Shown here: one piece after another, positions 34,524 to 42,487 of the stretch
Numbering within the stretch: the first letter of the stretch is position 1
Layout: the number at the start of each line of letters is the position of its first letter
From: Myxococcus virescens
Lineage (GTDB): Bacteria; Myxococcota; Myxococcia; Myxococcales; Myxococcaceae
Direction: 5' to 3'
DNA length: 64,000 bases
Assembly (NCBI RefSeq): GCF_900101905.1
Contig: NZ_FNAJ01000002.1
Location: forward strand, 186,001 to 250,000
Program-made: the position numbers and the translations under genes
Notes under the pieces: model-generated
The model's database searches: none
What the model was told of the DNA's origin: nothing
What the model saw: only the letters and a program-made list of their open reading frames with translations

Positions 34524-35249
34524 ATGGCGACCGCATTCATCACCGGGGCTGGCATCCGCATCGGCAGCGCGGTGGCCCGGGCCCTTGGCCGCGCGGGTTA
34601 TGACCTGGCGCTCCATGCGAACCGTTCCCTTGAGCCGCTGGAAGCCCTGGCGGAGGAACTCCGAGGCCTCGGCCGTCGCGTCACCCTGCACGCCGCCGAC
34701 CTGAGCCGCCCGGAGGCAGTGGACTCCCTGGCCGCGCAAGTGCGCGAGGCGTGGCCCGCGCTGGACGTGGTGGTCCACAACGCGGGCCTCTTCGAGCGCA
34801 CCGACTTCGCCGCCATCTCCCGCGACCAGTACCGCACCATGATGGCGGTGAACCTGGACGCGCCCTTCTTCCTCACCCAGGCCCTGCTCCCCGCGTTGCG
34901 CGCCGGAAAGGACCCGTTGGTGGTGCACCTCACCGACGTCGGTGGGGAGCGGCCGGTGAGCCACTACGCGCACTATTCGGTGAGCAAGGCGGGCCTCATC
35001 ATGCTCACCCGCGCGCTGGCGGTGGAGCTGGCCCCGCACATCCGGGTCAACGCCGTGTCGCCCGGCACGGTGGCCTTCCCCGAGGATTTCGACGCGGAGG
35101 CCCGCGACGCGGTGCTGCGCCGCATCCCCATGGGGCGCGAGGGCAACGTCGAGGACATCGCCCGCACCGTCGTCTTCCTCGCCCGCGAGGCGCCGTACAT
35201 CACCGGGCAGGTCATCGCCGTCGATGGCGGCAGGAGCGCGCAGCTATGA
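34524..35249 (+). CDS. SDR with PTR1/FolM-like motif (pterin reductase candidate)
   Basis: 241-residue SDR from the ATG at 34524 (34515 also in frame). The nucleotide motif reads TGAGIRIGSAVA; Arg where most SDRs have Gly (TGxxxGIG) is a mark of pteridine reductases such as PTR1 and FolM. A catalytic pair is in HYSVSKAG (Tyr-x-x-x-Lys), and VHNAGLF and VNAVSPG complete the SDR pattern. Its stop overlaps the next gene, a FolB-cupin fusion, by ATGA, so a role in reducing dihydropterin or dihydrofolate is plausible (inference). Confidence 0.8.
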   Translation: MATAFITGAGIRIGSAVARALGRAGYDLALHANRSLEPLEALAEELRGLGRRVTLHAADLSRPEAVDSLAAQVREAWPALDVVVHNAGLFERTDFAAISRDQYRTMMAVNLDAPFFLTQALLPALRAGKDPLVVHLTDVGGERPVSHYAHYSVSKAGLIMLTRALAVELAPHIRVNAVSPGTVAFPEDFDAEARDAVLRRIPMGREGNVEDIARTVVFLAREAPYITGQVIAVDGGRSAQL

Positions 35250-36085
35250 GCGCCGAACACGCATTCCATCCCCCTGTCGTCACGACGCCGGACGGCCGCC
35301 CGCTGGACGTCATCGAGCTGCGGGGCCTTACGGTGGACTGCATCGTGGGCATCTTCAACAGGGAGCGCATCGCGGCCCAGCCGCTGCGACTGGACGTGGC
35401 CCTGTTCCTGGACACCCGCGCCGCCGCGGTGGGAGGCAGGCTGGCGCACACGGTGAACTACGGCCGGCTCGCGGGGGAGCTGCGCTTCCTGCTGGAGGCC
35501 TGCCGCTTCGAGCTGCTGGAGTCCGCCGTCGAGACGGTGTGCCGCTACGTGCTGGCGCCGCCCACCGACGACGTCCCGCGCGCGCAGGTCCACGCGGCCA
35601 CGGTGCGGGTGACGAAGCCGCTGGCGCTGGGCGGGTTGGCGGTGCCGTCGCTCCAGATTCACCGGACGGCCGCGGAGATGGTGTACGGCCGGGAGGAGAA
35701 GGGCTTTGGCCGCGTGGACATCATCCACGAGGGCGCGGGCTATGGCGTCTACCGGCTGCGGGTGAAGCCAGGAGGCTGCATCCCCACGCACGTGCACCAG
35801 CAGATGGAGGAGAGCGAACTGGTGCTGGGCTCGGGGCTGCTGCTGCAGTTCAAGCCGGTGGCTCGGGGCATGGCCTTCCACTGGCCGCGCGGCTTCCTGC
35901 ACCGCTACGACAACCCTTCATCCACGGAGCAGACGGTGCTCTGTGTGGACAGGCCGGGCTTCATCCCGTCGGACGAGGTGGAGACCGAGCCGCCGCCGGA
36001 GGGGCTGCTGCCCGTCACCGGCCACTCCTATTACCCGCTGGATGAGCCCGCGGCGCCGGGCTCTCCCGCGGAGCACCAACCGTGA
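35246..36085 (+). CDS. Dihydroneopterin aldolase (FolB-like)-cupin fusion
   Basis: 279 residues in two parts. About 1-125 match FolB: ELRGLTVDCIVGIFNRERIAAQPLRLDVAL, VNYGRLAGELRFLLEACRFELLESAVETV, and a Lys in VTKPLAL. About 130-279 form a cupin: GCIPTHVHQQMEESELVLGSG (motif 1 with HxH and Glu) and WPRGFLHRYDN (motif 2 with His). FolB cleaves dihydroneopterin in folate synthesis; the cupin may bind a metal and a ligand. The four-base overlap with the PTR1/FolM-like SDR gene supports a common pathway. I know of no standard FolB with a C-terminal cupin, so the fusion is unusual. Confidence 0.85.
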   Translation: MSAEHAFHPPVVTTPDGRPLDVIELRGLTVDCIVGIFNRERIAAQPLRLDVALFLDTRAAAVGGRLAHTVNYGRLAGELRFLLEACRFELLESAVETVCRYVLAPPTDDVPRAQVHAATVRVTKPLALGGLAVPSLQIHRTAAEMVYGREEKGFGRVDIIHEGAGYGVYRLRVKPGGCIPTHVHQQMEESELVLGSGLLLQFKPVARGMAFHWPRGFLHRYDNPSSTEQTVLCVDRPGFIPSDEVETEPPPEGLLPVTGHSYYPLDEPAAPGSPAEHQP

Positions 36086-36115
36086 GCGGGGCCGTGTCTT
36101 CAAGGAGCGCCTTCC

Positions 36116-36895
36116 ATGAGTGAGGTGGGCACGCGCAAGGTGCTCGTCACTGGCGGTGGGACGGGCATTGGCCGCGCGGTGGCGGAGGCCCTGCTGCGCG
36201 CGGGGGGGCAGGTGGTGGTGTCGGGCCGGCGCGCGGAGGTGCTGGAGTCGCTGACGACCGCATGGCCGGGACGGGCCTTCGCGCTGCCGTGTGACCTGGC
36301 CTCGCTGGAAGCCCGCGAGGGGCTGCTTCGCCGTGCCGCCGGGTTGTTGGGAGGGCTGGACGGTTTCGTCCACAGCGCGGGGCAGGTGGTGCACCAGCCG
36401 CCGGGCCACATCGGCGAGGACGCGCTTCGCGCGCAGCTCGAGGTCAACCTCATCGCGCCGCTGCGGCTGGGCGAGCAGGCACTGGAGGTGCTGGAGCCGG
36501 GTGGGGCGCAGGTCTTCATCGCGTCCACGCTGGCCACGAGGCCCGTCGTCACCAGCGCGGTGTACAGCGCGGCGAAGGCAGGACTCCTTCAGGTGATGAA
36601 GGTGCTGGCGTTGGCGGGTGCCGCGCGAGGCGTGCGTGCCAGCGCGGTGCTGCCGGGCGTGGTGGAGACGGACATGGTGCGCGAGGTGCGCCTGGCTCCC
36701 GGCGCGGGGCCGCTGTCCGAGCCCGAGTACACGCGGCGGCAGGAGGCGCAGCTGGCGGGCTTGCGGGCGCTGCATCCGCTCGGACGGCTGGGGCGCCCCG
36801 AGGACGTCGCCGAGGCGGTGCGCTACCTGCTGGGCGCGTCGTGGATTTCCGGTTCCGAGCTGGTGCTGGATGGAGGGCTACTGCTGCGGGAGTGA
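36116..36895 (+). CDS. SDR-family oxidoreductase
   Basis: 259 residues. TGGGTGIG near residue 12, VHSAGQ, a catalytic pair in YSAAK, PGVVETDM and LDGGLLL give the classic SDR pattern. AAGGAGCG about ten bases upstream of ATG 36116. It follows the FolB-cupin gene by 30 bp on the same strand, and 40 bp before the transporter gene, so it may belong to the same operon. Substrate unknown. Confidence 0.85.
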   Translation: MSEVGTRKVLVTGGGTGIGRAVAEALLRAGGQVVVSGRRAEVLESLTTAWPGRAFALPCDLASLEAREGLLRRAAGLLGGLDGFVHSAGQVVHQPPGHIGEDALRAQLEVNLIAPLRLGEQALEVLEPGGAQVFIASTLATRPVVTSAVYSAAKAGLLQVMKVLALAGAARGVRASAVLPGVVETDMVREVRLAPGAGPLSEPEYTRRQEAQLAGLRALHPLGRLGRPEDVAEAVRYLLGASWISGSELVLDGGLLLRE

Positions 36896-36935
36896 GGCGC
36901 GGTATGAGGTGGCCTCGGCTCACGAGAACGACGAG

Positions 36936-37685
36936 ATGCTCCTCGATAGACGGTTTCAGCTCTTCGTGGTGTTGGTGGGGGTGTTCGTCACCTCGCTGGT
37001 GGTGGGCGACATCATCAGCGTGAAGCTGTTCGAGGCGAAGGTGGGGCCGGTGGTGGCGGTGATGTCCATCGGCATCCTGCCCTTCCCGGTGACGTTCCTC
37101 CTCACGGATATCCTCAACGAGTTCTACGGGAAGAAGGCGGCCCGCTTCGTGACGTGGGTGGGCTTCTTCATGGCCATCTTCGCGGTCGTGGTGATTGCCA
37201 TGGCCGTGCAGGTGCCGTGGGCGCCGCTGACGCGTGCGCCGGACTTCACGGGGACGGTGGAAGGCTCGTTCAACAACGTCTTCGCCGGCTCACAGCGCTT
37301 CCTCGTCGCGTCGATGATGGCGTACCTGGTGGGCCAGTTCTGCGACATCGCCATCTTCAACGGGCTCAAGCGACTGACGCGCAACCGGTTCTTGTGGGTG
37401 CGGGCGACGGGCTCCACGCTGGTGTCGCAGCTCCTCGACACGGTGGTGGTGCAGTACGTGGCGTGGACGGGCGTGCTGCCCAACGCCACCATCCTCAGCA
37501 TCATCTACACGTCCTACGTGGTGAAGTTGCTGGTCGCGGTGGGCCTGACGCCCTTCATCTACCTGGGCCACGCCTTCGTCGAGCGCAAGCTGGGCATAGC
37601 CCCCGTGGTGCTGGGGGAGAACGGCGAACCCATTGCCCCGCCCGCGCCGCCCGTCACCCAGGAGGAGCAGCCCCGCGCCGCCTGA
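36936..37685 (+). CDS. Queuosine precursor transporter (VUT/YhhQ family)
   Basis: 249-residue membrane protein. The YhhQ/QPTR pattern is clear: VVVGDIISVKLF, LPFPVTFLLTDILNEFYGKKAARFVTWVGF, and repeated spans (AYLVGQFCDIAIFNGLKRLTRNRFLWVRATGSTLVSQLLDTVVV, LIYTSYVVKLLVAVGLTPF). It imports preQ0/preQ1-type queuine precursors. The queD gene at 41724-42086 on the other strand shows queuosine-related function elsewhere in the window. Confidence 0.9.
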   Translation: MLLDRRFQLFVVLVGVFVTSLVVGDIISVKLFEAKVGPVVAVMSIGILPFPVTFLLTDILNEFYGKKAARFVTWVGFFMAIFAVVVIAMAVQVPWAPLTRAPDFTGTVEGSFNNVFAGSQRFLVASMMAYLVGQFCDIAIFNGLKRLTRNRFLWVRATGSTLVSQLLDTVVVQYVAWTGVLPNATILSIIYTSYVVKLLVAVGLTPFIYLGHAFVERKLGIAPVVLGENGEPIAPPAPPVTQEEQPRAA

Positions 37686-37704
37686 GCGCGTGGGGCTCAG
37701 TGGC

Positions 37705-38613
37705 TCAGCTTCCCTGCTGCACCAGCGGCGTGAGGATGTCCGTCCAGTGGGAGAAGATGGAGAAGTGCCCGCCGCCAGGGAAGAAGCGGGGCACCGCGCG
37801 CGGAATCCGGTTCGCGAGGTACCGTCCCATCTGCGGCGGGACAATGCTGTCTCCCTCCCAGTACCAGAGGTCCACCTCCGTCCGAATCTCCTCCAGGGGG
37901 ACGTTCCACGGCTGCGCGAGGATGTGCGCCTCGCGCCGCATGCCCGCTACGCCCTTGCGCGTGGCCTCATACCGCCAGCCCTGCACCTGCGCGGCGATGC
38001 GCGGGTCCGCGAGCACCGCGCGGTCATCCGCCGACGCCTGGGAGCGCAGGCCCGCCAGCGCTCGCGCGGGATTGGCGCGCACCTGCCGGTCATGCATGGC
38101 CATCAATGGATGCAGTAGCCACTCCGGCCACGCGGCCATGCTGTACGCGTTGCGGTAGTCCCGGTTCACGCCCGCCATGGCGCCCGGCCGGGCCAGGGGC
38201 GCCGCGCCGGACACGAGCGCCGCGCGGGTGATGCGCTCGCCCAGCTTCCACGCGGACGCGGCGACGTAGGGCCCGCCCGCGGACACGCCGAAGAGGGCGA
38301 AGCGGCCAATCCTCAGCGCGTTGGCCAGCTGCTCCAAGTCATCCGGGAAGTCGAGCAGCGTGCGCCCGGGCTGGTAGTCCGACAGGCCATAGCCCGGCCG
38401 GTCCGGGGTGATGAGGCGCACGCCCAGCGCGTGAGTGAGCCGGTCATCCGGGTGACGCATGTGGCGCGAGCCCGGGTTGCCGTGGATGAAGAACACGGGC
38501 AGGCCGCTCAAGTCTCCAGACTCGACGTACGCGAGCCGCCGGCCATCCCGCAGGTGGACGGTGCCTTCGCGGACCTGCACGCCCATGGCTTCGGTGTCGG
38601 ACGAGGCGTTCAT
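37705..38613 (-). CDS. Alpha/beta hydrolase
   Basis: 302 residues from the ATG at 38613, which overlaps the upstream phaC stop by 4 bp (ATGA). Features: VFFIHGNPGSR, nucleophile Ser in FGVSAGGPY, acid in WYWEGDSIVPP, base His in FPGGGHFS. Because it is the last gene of the PHA-synthase operon, it may be a depolymerase, thioesterase or ester hydrolase linked to PHA metabolism; the sequence does not decide. Confidence 0.85.
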   Translation of the reverse strand: MNASSDTEAMGVQVREGTVHLRDGRRLAYVESGDLSGLPVFFIHGNPGSRHMRHPDDRLTHALGVRLITPDRPGYGLSDYQPGRTLLDFPDDLEQLANALRIGRFALFGVSAGGPYVAASAWKLGERITRAALVSGAAPLARPGAMAGVNRDYRNAYSMAAWPEWLLHPLMAMHDRQVRANPARALAGLRSQASADDRAVLADPRIAAQVQGWRYEATRKGVAGMRREAHILAQPWNVPLEEIRTEVDLWYWEGDSIVPPQMGRYLANRIPRAVPRFFPGGGHFSIFSHWTDILTPLVQQGS

Positions 38614-39734
38614 GGTTCCATCGGCTTCGAGCGCGCGCCAATCCACGCGGAAATAGAGGGCCACACCTTCGTCGCGCCCTTGCTGGAGGCGGACAGGCCA
38701 ATGTGGCCCACGGGGTAGCGCCGCGTCTCACAGTCCTTCGAGCTGACCAGGGAGGGCAGCGGCTCGCTCATCGCCGGCAGCGCGATGGTGTCGTGCTCGG
38801 CGATGACGTTGAGGATGGCGCACTGGATGTGGCTCAGGTCCACGCGCTCGCCGCCCACTTCCATGAGGCCCTGGGGGAAGAGGTTCTGCTGGTAGCAGTC
38901 CTTGATGTACTGCCGGTACACCTCACCCGGGAAGGGCACGGGGTCCGCGCCCCAGCGCTCCATGGCCAGGAACGTGGTGACGAACTCCGGGTCGTCGATG
39001 CGGCGGCACACCTCCAGCCACCGGGTGAGGCGCTGCACCGGCGCGGCCATGAGGAAGCCGCTCTCCAGCACCGGCGTGGGCACGTTGCCGTAGGCGTCCA
39101 CCAGCGAGTCCACGTCGAAGTGGTTGGCGGACGTCCACAGCGTGTAGAGGCCACCCTTGCTGAAGTCCACCGGCGTGGCCTGGGCCACGAGGTTGCGGAT
39201 GCCCTCGGGGTACAGGGACGTGTACGCCAGGGCCATGGTGCCGCCCATGCAGTAGCCGTAGAGCGTCAAATCCCGGCTCTTGCTCACGCGCAGCGTCCAC
39301 CGCACCGCCGTCTGGATGAGCCCGCCGAGCAGGTCATCCCACGTGAGCCGCTCCTCGTCCTGTCCCGGTACGCCCCAGTCGATGGCGTAGACGTCATAGC
39401 CCTCGCGGGTGAGGTGCTCGATGAGGCTGCGCCCTGGAAGGAAGTCGAGGATGTACCAGCGATTGATGAGCGAATAGACGAAGAGGATGGGCGTGCGGTG
39501 GCGCCGGCGCGGGGCCGCGTAGCGCAGCAGCCGCATGCTGCCGCGCGTGTACACGACGGTGTGCGGCGTGGCGCTGATGGGCGGCTCGCGCACGCCCGAG
39601 GCCCTTTCGATGAAGGGCTTGAGGTACGGGTACGGATTGAAGGGCCGCGACTTGAGCGCGTGTGCGACGGCGCGGGTCAGCTCGACCTGCCCGGTGACGA
39701 AGGAGCGAAGGCGCTGGGGCGTGGACGCGGTCAT
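38610..39734 (-). CDS. phaC: Class III-type polyhydroxyalkanoate synthase subunit PhaC
   Basis: 374 residues, the short (about 40 kDa) PhaC class. Polymerises hydroxyacyl-CoA into PHA. The nucleophile Cys162 sits in GYCMGG (family GxCxG), the acid Asp315 in VIAEHDTIA and the base His344 in PVGHIGLS; flanking TPVDFSKGGLYTLW and NRWYILDFLPGRSLI match PhaC. Class III synthases need a PhaE partner; the gene directly upstream has a PhaE/phasin-like coiled coil. Start at 39734 follows the upstream stop by one base. Confidence 0.9.
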   Translation of the reverse strand: MTASTPQRLRSFVTGQVELTRAVAHALKSRPFNPYPYLKPFIERASGVREPPISATPHTVVYTRGSMRLLRYAAPRRRHRTPILFVYSLINRWYILDFLPGRSLIEHLTREGYDVYAIDWGVPGQDEERLTWDDLLGGLIQTAVRWTLRVSKSRDLTLYGYCMGGTMALAYTSLYPEGIRNLVAQATPVDFSKGGLYTLWTSANHFDVDSLVDAYGNVPTPVLESGFLMAAPVQRLTRWLEVCRRIDDPEFVTTFLAMERWGADPVPFPGEVYRQYIKDCYQQNLFPQGLMEVGGERVDLSHIQCAILNVIAEHDTIALPAMSEPLPSLVSSKDCETRRYPVGHIGLSASSKGATKVWPSISAWIGARSKPMEP

Positions 39735-39735
39735 G

Positions 39736-40179
39736 TCAGCGGCGGCGCTTGGAGGGCGCGCGCTCCTTGGGCGTGGGCTCGGGAGACTCAGGCTCGGGCT
39801 CCGCGCCTTCCTGACGGTGGAGCAGGTCCACCACCAGTTCCAACTGGGTGCCGAGCGCCTCCACCTGGTCATTCATCCGGCGGAGCTGGTCGCGCAGGTT
39901 CTCCACCTCGGAGGTGGTGGGCAGGCGCAGGGTGCGCAGCGCGCCTTCCACCAGGCCATTGCGGCGGATGCGGGCGTTGAAGCCCTGGCGCATGAGAGAG
40001 CCGCTCACGCGCAGGTACGCGGGGCTCTCGGTGACCTTGGCGGCCGCGCGGGTGAGGCCCTCCTCGGCGCGGGTGAAGACCTTGCCGGTGCGCGTGTCCG
40101 GGTGGGTGAGGTGGCCCAGCAGCTTCAGTCCGCGGGCGAGGAGCCCCTGGGACGGCGGCGGTCGTTCCGGATGACTCAT
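39736..40179 (-). CDS. Small PhaE/phasin-like protein
   Basis: 147 residues. Mid-section TESPAYLRVSGSLMRQGFNARIRR and a coiled-coil segment about 90-125 (TTSEVENLRDQLRRMNDQVEALGTQLELVVDLLHRQ) resemble the C-terminal coiled coil of PhaE and phasins; the tail is basic/Pro-rich (KERAPSKRRR). At 147 residues it is much shorter than a usual PhaE (about 350). It is the first gene of the operon with phaC, one base before its start. It may be a stripped-down PhaE or an accessory phasin. Confidence 0.7.
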   Translation of the reverse strand: MSHPERPPPSQGLLARGLKLLGHLTHPDTRTGKVFTRAEEGLTRAAAKVTESPAYLRVSGSLMRQGFNARIRRNGLVEGALRTLRLPTTSEVENLRDQLRRMNDQVEALGTQLELVVDLLHRQEGAEPEPESPEPTPKERAPSKRRR

Positions 40180-40229
40180 GGCCGGCAGGTTATCTCAAGG
40201 CGCGGCGCAGGGGACGCCGCTGCCTGGCT

Positions 40230-40793
40230 CTATCGCTCCCAAAGTGAACCAAGATTCAACTTGCGTGCCTCGAAGGGCTCGGCATGGACATGGGCGCTAC
40301 CGGTGTACGCGCCCAGGCGCTGCCAGTGGTTGCCTTCCCGACGATAGACCTCAAGCAACTGAATGCGCGGGTCCACGAACCACAGATGGTTCACGCCCTC
40401 GCGGGCGTAGATCGTCATCTTCCTCGAACGGTCCAGGGCTTCGGTGGAGGGGGACAGGACTTCGCAGAGCCAGTCGGGGACGAGTTCCACGCCCGTCACG
40501 TCTGGAATCTCTGGCATGCGTTCGCGCCGCCACCCGGCGAGGTCTGGCACGAGCACGTTGCCGCCCAGGTGGAGCTCAGGCTCCGGGAGGATGACCCAGC
40601 CGCCCGGGCCTTCCGCTCCGAGCTCCGGGTCGAACGGCGCCAGTTGCTGGCTGAGCCGGATGGCGGCCCTGCCGTGAAGCATCCTCGGACGGGGGCTGAC
40701 ATGCAGCTCACCCTCGATGATTTCCCCGACGACGTGCGGGGGGAGGCGCTCCAACGCCTCGTACACCTGCTCCGGCGGTGGCTTGTCACCCAT
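40230..40793 (-). CDS. Uma2-family (DUF820) endonuclease-fold protein
   Basis: 187 residues from the ATG at 40793. Pattern: VVGEIIEGELHVSPRP, LVPDLAGWRRERMPE, and VPDWLCEVLSPSTEALDRSRKMTIYAREGV, which holds the Asp/Glu/Lys arrangement of the PD-(D/E)xK-like Uma2 family, ending HLWFVDPR. Uma2 proteins are common in many copies in some bacteria and have no settled role. A longer in-frame start at 40883 would add 30 unconserved residues. Confidence 0.85.
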   Translation of the reverse strand: MGDKPPPEQVYEALERLPPHVVGEIIEGELHVSPRPRMLHGRAAIRLSQQLAPFDPELGAEGPGGWVILPEPELHLGGNVLVPDLAGWRRERMPEIPDVTGVELVPDWLCEVLSPSTEALDRSRKMTIYAREGVNHLWFVDPRIQLLEVYRREGNHWQRLGAYTGSAHVHAEPFEARKLNLGSLWER

Positions 40794-40931
40794 GCGCCCA
40801 GAATGGGGCCATGTCTGGGACCTCGCAAGCCGGACTGCCTCTCCCGCATGGATGGCTTCGCTCATGTGTCGAGCATGCGCCATACCTCTGACATCCTCCG
40901 ATAAGGAGGAAACCCCAGAGGTCCCCCTGGC

Positions 40932-41681
40932 TCAGCCCTGTCGCTTCACCGGCAGGGGCCCGAAGGACTGTGACACCGGCATCAGCGACATGACGTTGAT
41001 GTTCACGTGCGCGGGCCGCGTGGCCACCCAGTGCACCGCGTCCGCGATGTCCTCGGGCGTCAGCGCCTGGGTGTTGGCGTAGACGGACGCCGCGCGCGCG
41101 TCGTCGCCCTTGAAGCGGACGTTGGAGAACTCCGTGCCGCCCACCAGCCCGGGCTCGATGTCCGTCACGCGCACGGCGGTGCCGTGCAGGTCCGCGCGGA
41201 GGTTGAGGCTGAACTGGTGCACGAAGGCCTTGGTGGCGCCGTACACGTTGCCGCCCGGGTAGGGCCACTCCGCCGCCACCGAGCCCATGTTGACGACGTG
41301 GCCCCGGTTGCGCGCCACCATGCCGGGCAGCACCGCGTGCGTGCAGTACAGGAGGCCCTTCACGTTGGTGTCCACCATCGTGTCCCAGTCCTCCACGCGG
41401 GCCGACTGCGCCAGGTCCAACCCCAGCGCCAGGCCCGCGTTGTTGACCAGCACGTCCACCTCGGCGAACTCCGACGGCAGCGAGCGGATGGCCCGCTCCA
41501 CGGCCTCACGGTCCGTGATGTCGAGCGTCAAGGGGAGCACCCGCTCGCCCAGCTCCGCGCGCAGGGCCTCCAGCCGCTCGGTGCGCCGCCCGGAGGCGAT
41601 GACGCGCGCGCCGTCCTGGATGAAGCGGCGGGCAATGGCCAGGCCGAATCCCGCGGTGGCCCCGGTAATCAGAACGTTCAT
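40932..41681 (-). CDS. SDR-family oxidoreductase (YdfG-like)
   Basis: 249 residues. TGATAGFG, NNAGLALGLD, catalytic Ser in GSVAAEWPYPG and YGATK, and DIEPGLVGGTEFSNVRF are the pattern of the NADP-dependent 3-hydroxy acid dehydrogenase subgroup (YdfG). Family members oxidise Ser/allo-Thr or 3-hydroxy acids. Substrate inferred from family only. It begins 43 bp downstream of queD on the same strand. Confidence 0.87.
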   Translation of the reverse strand: MNVLITGATAGFGLAIARRFIQDGARVIASGRRTERLEALRAELGERVLPLTLDITDREAVERAIRSLPSEFAEVDVLVNNAGLALGLDLAQSARVEDWDTMVDTNVKGLLYCTHAVLPGMVARNRGHVVNMGSVAAEWPYPGGNVYGATKAFVHQFSLNLRADLHGTAVRVTDIEPGLVGGTEFSNVRFKGDDARAASVYANTQALTPEDIADAVHWVATRPAHVNINVMSLMPVSQSFGPLPVKRQG

Positions 41682-41723
41682 GGCAGTCCCCTCGTGGAGC
41701 CAGCCCCGCGAGGGCCCGGCGTG

Positions 41724-42086
41724 TCAGTCGTCTTCGCCTTGATAGATGCAGCCACTGGTGCACGTCTCGCGGACCACCACCCGGCTGAGCAGGGGCAGGC
41801 CCGGACGCAGGCGCTTCCAGATCCACCGCGACAGGTTCTCGCTGGTGGGGTTCTCCAGGCCTTCCACCTCATTGAGGTAGTAGTGGTCCAGCTTCAGCCG
41901 CAGGGGCTCGAAGGCCTCCTTGATGTCGGAGAAGTCCATCACCCACCCGGACTGCGAGCCCACCGGGCCACGCACGTGGATTTCCACCCGGTAGCTGTGG
42001 CCGTGAAGCCGGCTGCACTTGTGCCCGGGCGGCACGTTGGGAAGCCGGTGCGCGGCTTCGAAGGTGAATTCCTTGAAGATGTCCAA
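41724..42086 (-). CDS. queD: 6-carboxytetrahydropterin synthase (QueD)
   Basis: 120 residues, the family length. Makes 6-carboxytetrahydropterin from dihydroneopterin triphosphate in queuosine and related 7-deazaguanine synthesis. Zinc His residues 13, 28 and 30 are in FEAAHRL and HGHSYR; the catalytic Cys24 is in GHKCSRLHGH; PTSENLSRWIW and VVVRETCTSGCIY follow. In this phylum a pterin role is also possible, since PTPS homologues overlap QueD in sequence. Confidence 0.9.
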   Translation of the reverse strand: MDIFKEFTFEAAHRLPNVPPGHKCSRLHGHSYRVEIHVRGPVGSQSGWVMDFSDIKEAFEPLRLKLDHYYLNEVEGLENPTSENLSRWIWKRLRPGLPLLSRVVVRETCTSGCIYQGEDD

Positions 42087-42487
42087 GGCGTCTCCTGACA
42101 GCGGGTGGAAGGCGGCTCATATCCCGCGCGTTCCTCCTGGCGTCAAGGTACGCCCTGCCTCCCTGATACACCGGCATGTCTCGCCCCGCCGCGCGCCCAC
42201 GCGCCCGGGGACGCCCGGCTCGGCCCTTCGCTCTGTGTGAAAAATCCCCGGGAATATTCCCGCGCGCGTTGCACACATCACACTCCAGCTCCCCGCGAAG
42301 GCCCACCTGTCGGTGAGGCGGAGCATCCGTCCCAACCCCGCGAAACCACGTTTCCTGTCTCCTCCCTCTACGTCCCGGCAGGCAGGGGTTGCCGCGCTCG
42401 GAGGGAATGAACAGCGCGGGGCTCGGAATTGGCGGCCGTCCTCGCGAGCGCCTCCCGCGCCGCGACCCACACCAGGAGTCCGCCAGG
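42087..42487. other. Divergent intergenic region upstream of queD and the beta-helix gene
   Basis: 401 bp between divergent genes with no convincing ORF. Notable element: a perfect 14-bp palindrome CGGGAATATTCCCG at 42249-42262 in a GC-rich flank, with TGTGTGA and TCACAC stretches around 42234-42240 and 42278-42283. No preQ1 riboswitch-like motif that I can support. Confidence 0.5.
42249..42262. promoter_or_regulatory. Perfect palindrome CGGGAATATTCCCG
   Basis: 14-bp perfect dyad with a flanking TGTGTGA / TCACAC pair about 45 bp apart. Lies between queD and the beta-helix gene. Likely protein-binding site; identity of the protein unknown. Confidence 0.4.

Noticed and set aside
42234..42283. 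CRP-type site around 42234-42283
   Set aside because: TGTGA and TCACA halves are about 45 bp apart, not the usual 6-bp spacing.
42087..42487. PreQ1 riboswitch upstream of queD
   Set aside because: No loop or pseudoknot pattern that I could support near the start; only a palindrome and GC-rich DNA.
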